Under the pieces are notes generated by a model, which ran no database searches, was not told the DNA's origin, and saw only the letters and a program-made list of their open reading frames with translations. The position numbers were made by a program, and so were the translations under genes. This document shows positions 24,114-35,022 of a stretch of 64,000 nucleotides of DNA, in pieces. Positions within the stretch are counted from its first letter, which is position 1. The number at the start of each line of letters is the position of its first letter. The DNA is from Calvatia gigantea (lineage: Eukaryota; Basidiomycota; Agaricomycetes; Agaricales; Lycoperdaceae): NCBI GenBank assembly GCA_025093985.1, contig JACAAK010000006.1:1612001-1676000 (forward strand), written 5' to 3'.

Positions 24114-25668
24114 GTGATGATGATTTATGGCTCAACAAACGTCGTAGTTCGTTCGGATGCAGACCTGCTGTCAAGAACGCCCTCAATCGCTGTTTCCTCG
24201 TAGTCCAGGAGATGAAAGCCTTGGTGTTGTGGAGTGGCGGCTCGGTGTTTAATGTTTTTAAGACTGGTGTCGTCGAAAGTTCTTCCGTTCCATTCTTATT
24301 TTATTCACAGTTTTCCTTTTCTTATGTCAGTCGTGTGTTTATTCCTAAATATTCATAACTGTATCTTGTAGTCTACCACTTATACGTAATCTTTTGTGTT
24401 TTCGAGGTCCAGCTTTTCCCTGTGGACCCCAGTCCACTATTAATTAGCCTACGAACACCATGTCGCCTACACTATGCCAACCACGAAGTTATGTCATGTC
24501 AAGTGGGATCAAGTATTGGGGTTTTCAATTTACAACCTAGCCAATCACACTGCCTCGCTGGGGTAACTCAGTGCAACAGTAAGGGGGATATAGTGAAGGT
24601 ATAAGGAAGGAACAAAAATATCCAACTGGGTGATAACACAAACAAGGAGTATTACCCGAGCGAAAAGCACAGAGATCGCCTTCGAATGCACTGAAAGCCA
24701 TTGGGCACAGTAGATGAGAGGTAAGGTGCCTAAAAGGTATACGGTTGAGTGTTACTCGATACCCTCGTTGGACTTTGTCAGGCAGGTTATCAGGAAGGAT
24801 GGAGGTGGCGTTGATCGATATTCTACTTGCGGTTAGACTAGGGGTCTCATCATTTTTGGCCCGTCAAGGCCTATCCTAAAATAGACATTGATGAGGGAAC
24901 CAAGGAGGCCAAATTGTGAAAACGACAACAAAGGCGCTTCCCCCAGGCTTGACCATACGAAACGAACGGGAGTGGGTTGCGGGTACCTCGGTGGCAGAAG
25001 CGCAAGTCCGAGCTGGTGCGGAGCTACTTTCTGAGTCGCACTTGGGTTACAAGGCGGCAGGTTGGCGGATTTTAATAGGGTACTAGATCACTAGGAGTGA
25101 ACGGTGTTACCCTTTGTCCTCGTAGAGTGTTTTCAGATCGGGGAAAACTTGTGACGTTGCTCAAAGAAAGTGGTGGTGTCGCCCAATCCCACCAGACAGA
25201 AAATTAAGAAGTGGAAGCCTGAGTATCTGAAAGCTCCCGAAAGGTGGTATGGTTATACAACACAACGGAGGAGGGTAATGATAGGGGATGGGGAAGATGT
25301 AAGTCTGGGAAGGTCAAGTTATATCCTTGCCATTCATTGAGAGCGACCATACTGCCCGAAGCTACGGCCTGAACTTCAAACGTTGGCCGTAGCAGATCCC
25401 TCCCTCTCCCAGGTAGTTTGGTCGAAAGTTGGCAGGTCAAATAATCGTACGACAACCTAATTCCCAAATTGTATACTACCACAGTAAGCCGGTACTGAGG
25501 GTTAAAAACTTCTCCAGGCTGCAGCCGGAGAACGGAGAGACCGAAATCTTCAAGAGATACAAGAAGCGGGGGAAAAACTAAGCGTAGTGAACGGAGACTA
25601 AGGCGCCGGATGGGCGACTAAGCAAAGTGGTGAACTGAATTTCCTGAGAAACGTGGTATGTGTCAGAG
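24114..25668. other. No gene seen
   Basis: About 1.5 kb downstream of gene D. The part from about 25440 on matches 29900-30142, the DNA downstream of the seven-TM gene, so the duplicated segment begins there. The rest shows short unrelated open frames only. Confidence 0.4.
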
Positions 25669-26157
25669 TCAGACTGAAGTGTGTACCAAACCAGACCCCT
25701 TGCGCTCAACAAACCCTTTTTCCACGTCCATTGTCGTATTTGAAGGATTAGGGAAATTCCCGGGAGCGAAGTCGATAGCCGACACGGTGCCGCTGGTACC
25801 GTGGAGACTTCCTTCATGGGGCTAAAATGCTTCCACCATGCTTCTGTGTGCGCGACAAGCCAGGCATGCGGATAACGCGACACCGGGGATCGTACACACA
25901 ATCCTGTCCATTGCAGGGACAATTTTTTGAAACGAGAAGATCCCGCCCAAAAACTAAATTAAGAAGGCCGCACTATCAGTCTGTATAAGCATATGTGAGC
26001 TGATAATGTGTATAATTCAACTGACAGATAATATTGTTGGTCTCCTCGAAGCATCGCTTTCGATACTGTTGGTAAGCCTTTGATAGAGAACCAGGCGGCA
26101 CTCCAGTTCTTCTGGGTCCCTAATTCCCGGTGAGTCTGGAAGGCAAGTCTATACGAC
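25669..26157 (-). pseudogene. C-terminal half of a seven-TM protein gene (partial duplicate)
   Basis: Matches the second half of the full gene at 30143-31159, from ...YRLAFQTHRELGT to the stop shared by both copies. Seen: AWFSIKGLPTVSKAMLRGDQQYYLS and the final part VEKGFVERKGSGLVHTS. In this copy the frame runs straight through AWFSIKGLPT, where the full copy has a one-base break. The 5' half is missing: at about 26158 the sequence switches to the proline-rich membrane-protein gene. It has no start of its own. Confidence 0.7.
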
Positions 26158-26159
26158 AC

Positions 26160-27869
26160 TGCGAGCTTTGTCCAACCTTGTTCGGCGAGCCTGGGGAAGA
26201 GGAACCGGGAGGCGTGAGCACAGCCGCACCAGGGGGTATACCGGGAGAATAGGCTGGGATTTGTTGGTGTTGTAGTATCCGTAGTGGAGAAATTGGAGCG
26301 ATTCCCCTAGGAGGAATCGGTAGATCATCAGAAGTGCCTTGGATGGCGCCGGCAGTAGGAGGGCCACTGTGTTCTTGCGGCGTCCAGGAAGACGGGGGTG
26401 GGGGTTCCCCGGGAAATGCTCCTGGCTGGCTTCCAGTAGGGGCGAGAGTGAGGGACCCAGATAGTGTATGTGGCTGGCCTACGCCCTCGCCATGAACGCG
26501 ACACTCCGGAGGCAGTTCGCTGCAGGGGCGGAAGCGGTTCAAATTGGAGGTCATCCCAGCAATGACGGGAAGGGGAAACTGAGACGTGTTAGAAGAGATA
26601 AATTGCCCTCCTGGAGGTTTGTTCGTCGTGAAGAGTGGATGGTGGGTCGGGCTTCCATGTGGTGCTTTCCCGTTCCTGCGCAGGTATCGGGAAGGAAATA
26701 GCAGAAGGCATGGGAGGGGAAATTGTTTGGTCGCCTTACCATGTTGACTGGGTGGTCAATCGTATGGCTCGGGAACTGGGAGGCCTGTAACAATGGGCTG
26801 AGACTGATGTTGCGGCTGTGGAAAAGTAGGTGCACTAGCAAGATGACCTCAAACCAACGGCACCAAAGCGTTCCACAATTCTCCTTGGGTTTGGGTCCAA
26901 GTTGTCTGCATATTCCAGACCTTCTTCATTACCGTCATCGGGCTGATGTTGACATACCCGGGAAGCCTTGCGCACTTGGGTATCAGGAACAGGAATTCGA
27001 GGTTCCTGGTCTCCTCAGACATCGTCCCCCACTGTTGCCACACGCTTTGGCATTGTAGGATCCTGTCCGCGGTCATGACGGGACTCTCCCGAGACTACGG
27101 TGGCACGCCTCTCTGGGGGTTCATGTCGAACTCCATGCGCGCTCAATTTGACCGTAACATCACCTCTTTCAATCTCTTCTTCCTCTAGATCATTATACAC
27201 ACGCATTGGCGTCGAGGGGGCTGAAGCACACAGCAATTCCGAATCGCTGGCTCCGGCGGTAGATATCTGCCCATCCTCTTCATAACTACGACGTGGACTT
27301 TGCGATGGAAAAAAGGGAGGTGGCGGGGCGACGAGGTCATCGGGGTCCCGATCATCAATGATTCTTGTTCCCAAACCAGACCCACGCCCCCCTTCAATGT
27401 TTTCCGGACTGCCAGACGGATGCGCATGCACAGGACTTGGCACAGATGGCAGTGGGCGTAGAGAACTCGTACTCGACTTTACTGCTTGCGCGGTGTCTGC
27501 CACCGTGTTCTTCGGAAGTGCTATGGACCGGAGACTTCCTGGTGGACTGAGTGGCAGAGGCCTGGAAAAATTCGGGGTTTCTTGGTTCCGGATGGTCAAA
27601 GGTGATCCTGCAAAACCGGTCCCTCGCCTGAAGCAGAAGGCTTCGCAACATTCGAAGTCTGGGTGTTGGTATTGACGGCGGATGGATCAGGCATCACTGC
27701 CTTACTGCGGGGTTATTTAATTACAACAAGGGCAGCCCTAGGTCAATTAACCCACAGTCTCATTAATGAATGTAGAATGAATGATGCAGTATGACTTACT
27801 TGCGAGTTTCGCTGAGCCTCCAGACGGGCAGTGACCATCCACGGACAAAGGCTCGTGAAGAGAGGGCAT
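26160..27869 (-). pseudogene. Truncated second copy of the proline/serine-rich three-TM protein gene
   Basis: Second copy of the gene at 15593-18762, start at 27869 (MPSLHEPLSVDGHCPSG). It keeps the N-terminal half with high similarity, for example PNFSRPLPLSPPGSLRSIALPKNTVADTAQ, here in one frame, and AFPGEPPPPSSW. Several internal segments are shortened and more than one change of frame is needed to follow it (near 26560 and 26860-27020). All three membrane helices are absent: the copy ends at the junction at 26158 with the seven-TM fragment. It is probably not functional. Confidence 0.7.
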
Positions 27870-28618
27870 GAGTTTGGAGGCCTGGGAAGTTTACGGAAAT
27901 GATTGCGAGCTTGTACAGAAGGGGTAATTGCCGGGAACACTCTGTTCCTCCGAAAACTCGGTTCTTGTCAGCAAACCTCTAGAATATCACTACTTGCTGG
28001 TACCAACCATGGAAGTTTTTGGCTACTTTCTGTAACTCTAGATCTCTACCACGCGTTTTCGCTGTCGTAAATCAGGCTCTTCTACCGTACACTTCTCTGC
28101 CGTCAGCCCCCCCCTAGTTTTCCGTGATAGTTTGCGCCACCTGCCGCCTGTCTTAAGCTTGAAGTCTCTGCGATCAAAACATATATGACATCAAAACGCT
28201 CGGTTTCGCCTATGTTTAACGCTTCGCACAGGTTTTAAAGCTGTACCATTCGAGCACCCAGCGTCTGAATACGCCACAAGCACAGTCACAAAACACATAA
28301 TAAGACAACCCATATGTCTTCGACTTTTTGATCATAAACAGTATTAACCATGTTCACGGTACATACCCAGGCATCCCCCTACCAGGGCAGTGTCGCGCAG
28401 TTAATGCGATGCCTCCACGCGAGATTCATTGGAGCACGCTCGTTGATAGATTGGTGATGAACAACCCCATGGCATCTACCCTAATAGTCTGCACACACGT
28501 TGCTTCAGTGTTTCAGTCGCGTCCCGCTATATCTGCAGCCTAGGTCAGAACCCGTCTATACCTTTGCCTTCTCACCCAACTCTCAACCACCCCACATCTA
28601 TACCATCTAATGGGTATT
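27870..28618. promoter_or_regulatory. Shared divergent promoter region, copy B
   Basis: 749 bases between the two starts of the copied gene pair. It matches copy A (18763-19548) along most of its length; 27979-28048 is the best conserved part. Its survival beside a gene without membrane helices suggests it still drives the GTPase-like gene B. Confidence 0.5.
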
Positions 28619-29647
28619 ATGACCCTTATTCGAAACGCATTCACATGCCCAAGGCGAGAAAAAACACCCAAGTCCACCTTAGACCCGAACATTAGCCCTG
28701 TTCTAATCGCGTAAAGCTCTGAATTTCTTTACTTTAAATCTATGCCAGACGTTGATGCAGACCCTTGCAGTGTCATCGGCTGTACTGGGACAGGAATAAG
28801 CACCGTACGCCATATCTGCGTTGACAATTTGATAATTGGCTAAAATGACAGTACTAGTTCATTAATGCCATCACCGACTCGGATGTGGGAAGGGTCTCAC
28901 CACAAGGCGCAATGGAAGCTCATACTTCGGGTATATGCCCGGTTCCGATCGAAATCGAAGGAATGCGGCCTGACCAATTTCCCGTCGTACTGGTCGATAC
29001 CCCAGGGATGGACTTCGCAAATGGACCGGACTTCAAGGCAACGTTTAACAATCTCAACAAATGGAAAAACGACAAGTAAGCGCTTGATTGTCCAAAGGAA
29101 ATCGCGCTGATTGCCACCGAAAGTTACGGTAAAGAAACTACTTTTACAGGAATTGTCTTCGTGCACCGCCAGGTAAACCAGTCACTCCCAGATGGAGAGT
29201 TGTCCATCCAACACAAAGCTATCTTGACAAAGTTGTGCGGTGCGGACTGGAGGGACAAGATGGTCCTGGCGCATAATTATCGGCAAGCAACCGACCATGT
29301 TGAACTCCCGGAAGAGCTTCTCAAGGCTGAAAAGGAATGGGGGGAAGGTTTCTGGAAGCTCGTTAAGGGGGTCGACAAGGTCCAGCGATTTGATATCAAT
29401 GACCGGCGAAAATCGGCTTGGAAAATTCTGTGGTCCTTGACGCAGGGCACGCGCAGTGACCTAAGAAATAACCTGGTAGGCCCAGCAGTCGGATTGACAA
29501 GGTGTGTTGGGACACGGCTGACGTTTCTGTCTCGTTGTCTAGGTCGCACGACTCAGGGATCAAGGGGTGACTTGGACTGATCGTTTACGCGACATTTACG
29601 AGGCGCTCCAAGAAGTTGACTCGACGACGTTAGTCAGAAGAGCATGA
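28619..29647 (+). CDS. GTPase-like protein B, P-loop without lysine (duplicate of A)
   Basis: Copy of gene A, start chosen at the ATG matching that of A; another ATG lies 9 bases upstream in frame. P-loop VIGCTGTGIST, again with Ile for Lys, then FINAITDSDVGRVSPQG, VVLVDTPGMDFANG, GIVFVHRQVNQSLPDGELSIQ and LCGADWRDKMVLAHNY. Unlike A, the frame stays open through LRNNL and a further intron (donor near 29476, acceptor near 29544) to RLRDQGVTWTDRLRDIYEALQ, ending at 29647. The same unresolved intron phase after NKWKNDK is present, so it predates the duplication. Differences from A include charge changes in the switch region. Confidence 0.62.
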
Positions 29648-30142
29648 ACAACTCGACCAGCCGAACCAAGCCCACGGGCGTGCTGGTGCGCCTAGAGCAG
29701 TCTTTTTTATGCCCTATAACCTCCCTTGGTAACTCTAAGTCGAATTTTCGTGGACCCATATAAATATCCGACTTTACCTTAGACTACGTAGACCTTCCTT
29801 TCGTGATCCCAAACCCACTTATAGTTCGCAGATACATCCATTAACTACTTGCTGGCCCAGGCCCACAACCCTTAAGTCTCCTTCCTCTTCCAAGCGTGCA
29901 GGTCAAATGATCATACAACAACTACTAAGTTCCCAAATTGTATACTACCACAGTAAGCCGGTACTGAGGGTTAAAAACTTCTCCAGGCTGCAACCGGAGG
30001 TAACGGAGAGACCGAAATCTTCAAGAGATACAAGAAGCGGGGCAAAAGCTAAACATAGTGAGCAGAGACTAAGGTGCCGGATGGGCGACTAGGCAAAGTG
30101 ACGATAAAATGAATTCTTTGAGAAACATGGTATGTGTCAGAG
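29648..30142. other. Spacer with duplicated flank
   Basis: No gene. The stretch 29893-30142 matches 25440-25668 and marks the start of the copied seven-TM segment. Confidence 0.45.
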
Positions 30143-31159
30143 TCAGACTGAAGTGTGTACCAAACCAGACCCCTTGCGCTCAACAAACCCTTTTTCCACG
30201 TCCATTGTCGTATTTGAAGGATTAGGGAAATTCCCGGGAGCGAAGTTGATAGCCGACACGGTGCCGCTGGTACCGTGGAGACTTCCTTCATGGCGATGAA
30301 ATGCTTCCACCATGCTTCTGTGTGCGCGACAAGCCAGGCATGCGGATAACGCGACACCGGGGATCGTACACACAATCCTGTCCATTGCAGGGACAATTTT
30401 TTGAAACGAGAAGACCCCGCCCAAAAACTGAATCAAGAAGGCCGCACTATTAGCCTGTATCAGCACATGTGAAATGACAATGTTGACGAGTTTTACTGAC
30501 AGATAATATTGTTGGCCTCCGCGAAGCATCGCCTTTGATATTGTTGGCAGGCCCTGGTGGAGAACCAGGCAGCACTCCAGCTCTTTCGGGTCCCTAATTC
30601 CCGGTGAGTCTGGAAGGCAAGTCTATATGGCACTGCGAAGAACACAAGGGTGTCGAAGAGTGCTGGCATGAAGTCATCAATAGGAACCCAGCGTCCCGCT
30701 GCGCATATCGTGCAGTATTGCGTTCCGGGGATGTGCTTTCCATGTGACCCAGGAATTAGCCCGCCTATTACCACAACGCATGATGCAGCCCACAGAAAAG
30801 AGTAAATCCACCGAACATAGCGTAGGTCGGCATAGATTGTATGTACCCTGCGCAAAAATAAAAACCCAGTGATTCCCATTGTAACGATACAGAAGACGCT
30901 CGCAGCAATCGGAACTCCTTTATATTCTTTGATTGGAGTTGCTGTGCGGCGTTCAGTTCCAATCGCAAAATGCTGGCGACGTTGATGGTGGCTACTTACT
31001 TAACATTGTAACCCACAGCGCCATGTACACGAGTGCGAAGAACCTGCGTAGTCCCGTCAATCTCCCCAGTGTGACCCCACTTGCCTGGTTAGCCTTACCT
31101 GGCGAGAACAAAAGCTGCTGGGGTAGCGAACCCACTGGATCGCTCGAGGGTCCTGACAT
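30143..31159 (-). CDS. Seven-TM membrane protein (one frame break)
   Basis: Uncharacterised multi-pass protein of an Agaricomycete family. Exon 1 (start 31159, MSGPSSDPVGSLPQQLLF) carries a first helix FFALVYMALWVTML; a 58-nt intron leads to TTPIKEYKGVPIAASVFCIVTMG, then RRVHTIYADLRYVRWIYSFLWAAS, FDTLVFFAVPYRLAF, KAMLRGGQQYYLS, VISHVLIQANSAAFLIQF and VCTIPGVALSACLACRAHR, with a polar tail. Near 30550-30561 one base is missing compared with the partial copy at 26071-26090, which breaks the frame between AAWFS and GLPTISKAM. Elsewhere the reading is continuous. Member of the same broad class as the gene at 60263. Confidence 0.7.
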
Positions 31160-31823
31160 CCTCAGGGATGTATGCTAGAACGTCGCATGCTACGGCCTTC
31201 GAAACCTCCCAGTTAAACGTCCTCCCAGAGAAACGACGATATCTGTTCTAGCTCCAGAGGGTAAAATTTCCTGGGTTCTCATGGTCGCGCCTTCTACTTG
31301 CCGCCTCCCAAAACGTGCTGTCGAAAGGACCATCGTCTGATGCCTGGAGGGCTCTCACACCGGCTACCCCACAATCAACTTCTCCTATTACATCATAGGA
31401 GGACTCACCATCGGCGTCGACCTTACTCGGCCTAACGTCTTGGTAACTGGCAGTGCCTCATGGTAATTAAGTGGAGGAAGGCTTCCATAGATAAAATGGG
31501 AAATAGAAAACTTACATGCACTGCGTGTGTTCATAGCATGGCAGGGTCGAACTCATGGTACTGAGCAAGATAACGTGATTTAGCCCTTGAAATTAAGTTT
31601 GTACTTATCCTTTTTAGGGTGTGACGCGTGGGGGCCAATAAATCTTAACAGCCAAGAGGTACATATAAGTATGTGCTCATGTCTAGATAGAAAAGGATCA
31701 TCGCCTTGGACCTCTGGCAGCTTTCTGCCCTCACCATTTGCTGGCGACCACTGATTCCCTCTCTCACTTTCCACAAGAAGCTATATTTCCCTGTTCAGTA
31801 CTCGGTCTTACTCACACCAAAGA
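31160..31823. other. No gene seen
   Basis: 664 bases between the divergent seven-TM gene and GTPase-like gene E; presumed promoters of both. No motif recognised. Confidence 0.4.
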
Positions 31824-32625
31824 ATGGGTGGTTTCCTATCGAAATTCGCTTCCACATCCTCCTCCCCAGAGCACAAGCTGAAGCGCTCTGACCTTGTAAT
31901 CTTGTATGTTCACGCCAATTACAATTTCCGGGTCGTGAAGCTTACAGTCATTCGCTATCCTTCCTCAGGGTTATGGGGCCTGCAGGTTCGGGGACAGCCT
32001 CGGTAACCGCTTCGACCTTGTCTTAACTCTTCGGTGCTCACGGTCAATTATTAAGTTTGCCGACGCGGCCGCGAATGTCTCCCATAATTCAAGCCAAGAA
32101 ACGATATCAGTTCCCCACCATTTCGACAAATCCAACATCCGCATCCTGCGGACCATTATTCCGGGCTTCCAAAGAGAGGTTGTGTTCAGTCATTCCACAG
32201 GAATTCGATGGCGAATACGTCAAGGAGCCTCAAATCATTGAGGGTGTAAAGGGATGGCTGACGAAAGGTGATAAGTACGCTACCTGGCATTGACCTCTGG
32301 GCCTGGAAAATTTTGACGTTTTTCTAGTTGTAGGGACCACCCCTACGCAGACTACATTCTTTTCTGCGGAGTAACCAACCCTCTCAACGTTCCGCTCGAC
32401 TCTCCATTCAACTATTTTGAAGGCCTCCTCAGCATGTGTCATCTCGAGGACTCAACCTCTTCGTATCGCAAACTATCCCTCGTCAGTACGATAGTACCAA
32501 ACGGAAACAGCGGTCGTGAGGTACCGGACGCATGGAACTATTTCATCAACAAGGGTTGCCGCACTTACGGCTTCGAAAGTACAACGGAATCTGCGCGGAG
32601 TATCCTGTCCAAAATTGTGGGTTGA
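31824..32625 (+). pseudogene. GTPase-like protein E, diverged and frame-broken
   Basis: Starts MGGFLSKFASTSSSPEHKLKR. An intron after SDLVIL leads in phase 2 to VMGPAGSGTAS, a P-loop with Thr for Lys and Ala for Ser, then after another intron FADAAANVSHNSSQETISV. The G3 region reads VVFSHSTG instead of a DTPG motif, and one extra base near 32200 breaks the frame before FDGEYVKEPQIIEGVKGWLTK. The last exon, DYILFCGVTNPLNVPLDSP to ARSILSKIVG, aligns in order with the ends of genes C and D. The most decayed member of the cluster, either a pseudogene or a fast-diverging relative. Confidence 0.6.
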
Positions 32626-32979
32626 TGAAGATATGCGCATTCCCTTCCCGAAGTCGGTTGGCTCGTCTCAATAGCATCGCATGGACCACTTAGCTTAACT
32701 TTGTCCCTCTCTTTCTGTTTGTCATCCTGTTTCCCCATTGGATTGTTAGTGGTTCTATCCGGACTCCGCTCATGGTCGTATCCACTATGATTTAGATGTA
32801 ATTTCATCGTTCTGTCGATTCTTGCAAACTGTGTTTATCACTTTCACAATGACGAATCCTACCTTACGTGAACCGTGCGATTTGGTATTGGTACAAGAGC
32901 CAGCACCCGCCCCGAAATCTCGGGGGAGACGGACAAGCTCGGACAAGCTGGGAAACGGGTGCAAAATTTTGGCCACTTT

Positions 32980-34615
32980 TATCTTGGCACCCATCTAGGA
33001 AATATCGACATGATAGAAAAAGATTCGCGACAAAGTGATGTAAGTATAGTAATCGCCAAAGGCGAAGCACGAAGGCCATCTGACTAGATCTCACCCGCAG
33101 TCCGCAACTCATAGCCCTGCCCACGTTCAAGCTCGTTGAATACGAGAGGTGCCCCAATTTGAACAGTGTGACATACTGTCCAGACCTCCTAAACCCTAAG
33201 TACACATGCGCCTGCAGATAAAAAGTTTTGAGTTAGGTGAGGATTATAAATAGGCTCAGTCTCCTTCCCGACATGAAATACGGTGCAGAGACAGGCCGAT
33301 AACAATCAAATAAACTTTGACCGCGGCCTCCCTCAATAGCCTCCCTTTTTCTGGTGGCCTGACACCGAGTAAAATGTGCACGCAGGCCCCTTAGCCTTTT
33401 GGTTCCCGGCGTCACAGCCACCTTACCACCCCATCGTCGATCTTTGCGGTCGTTGTGTTGGCGTTGCAACCGCGTCTTCGTACCGGAACTCCACCACCCT
33501 CGCTGGATCGCGTGCTACCTCTAACACTTGACGGGGTTTGAAATGTTTCATAGCACAGCGTGGTGCCTATCTGATTGCAGGAGCAGCACTCCTCCAAGCA
33601 GTCCAAATTTATTTCGAAGCTGTGATCAATATGTCATGTTTTGTCCGACAAACACCGAGGATCGGTGGTATTTAAGTTCATTTAGAAGGGGCCCTTGTCG
33701 GGTTCTTCATTGAAAAGCCATTATCAATAGTTATTTTTGGAGTCCTCGGCGACGAACACCCGACCCCAAAGTAAATGATGTCGTAGACAGAAGAAACGGA
33801 ACCGAGACGAAGACCATCGGTTGACTGGAATAAACCTGACGAGGGACTGGCATCCTATGCATACCATATATGTTACTTCCTGAAGGTTTCACGCCTCGTG
33901 TTTCTCCTTGGGTGACTCGGGGAACACTTCATCTTGGCTTAGCAAACAAGGACGATGCGTGGTAAACAAGCGTAATCCCCATTTTTTTTTCAACTCTCCA
34001 TATTTCTCCCGGATGTATCAGTGTACCAGCTTGAGTGGGAAACGTTGGTCGGATGAGAGCACGGAGTAGCCCTTTTGCGAACAACCAGAGACCGTGTTGA
34101 TAAGGTATCGTCCGGTCAAGCATAAGGACGACGGGCTGGAACATGCAAAAACAAACAGACAAACTATCATATCAAACGGCAGGAGTTTGGTCAACGGAGT
34201 TGATGTTTGGTGAACGGTACTTAGGTGCTCAGTCCCTCGGAGGCATCCTCCAGTCTTGGAAAGTTTCCAGTGGGCCGCCTTAGTGTAGCGTCTCCTTCCC
34301 GGATTTGGCCAAGGCATTTCCGGCTTCACATTCTGAGGTTCGAGCAATTTGAATGGGCAATCTTGAGGCCTCCCCAACTTTGGATTACCGCCCCTCGCGC
34401 CCAGCCATGGCACGCAGTGAAGTAAATTCAGAGGGGTGTCTCCAACGCCGCTCGACCAGAGCCAGGGAGCATATGTTGTGAGAAGCGATCTGGGCAACGT
34501 CGAGGGAATGACCAAGCTCATTCTATGAAGTTCGGAAACCGGTGGCTCGGCTGGCACCGCGAGCGCCGATGGACCCGCCGCTGGGGTGGGGATAGGGGTA
34601 GGAGGGTAAAATTGG
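32980..34615. repeat. Tandem duplication, unit 1
   Basis: Recurs with many small changes at 35023-36792. Matching landmarks: ttttatcttggcaccc at 32979 and 35023, the block at 34066 against 36179 (gtgttgata...), and the end near 34540 against 36700 (gaaattcggaaac-type). Open frames differ between the units, so the conserved part is probably not coding. Identity and exact borders were judged by eye. No terminal repeats or transposon proteins seen. Confidence 0.65.
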
Positions 34616-35022
34616 AGGGACTTAGCGGATTTCGCCCTTGCGAAGGGGGTTCATCAGAGGGCTTAACCGCTGCCCTAATCCGCCTGTTTGAGAGAATCTA
34701 ACTACCAAACTTAGGTTACTGAGGGGGAGTATGGTCACTTGCTCGTGACTTCTGGGGCTGTCGCCGGGACCCCGAACAGGTTGGTATTTTGGGGGGGTCA
34801 GTCTGAGATCTGAACACGGGTGGGGCATCCTCCCAGGCCTCGTACTCACGAGGACCACACTCACTGAGTATGGCCGACTGACGGCGTGACTTGTACAGCC
34901 ACGACTTATCGTTTGTCTCTCTGTGTATCGAGACACATTGACTAAGCCTCAGTCGGCCGTCTCCGAAGATAGGGGCGAAAGTGGCAAAGTGCATCGGCTG
35001 TGAATCGAACACAGGTTGGTTA

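Noticed and set aside
34018..34557. A 179-codon open frame on the minus strand inside the tandem repeat
   Set aside because: The matching unit at 36060-36740 does not keep the frame, so the conservation is not at protein level.
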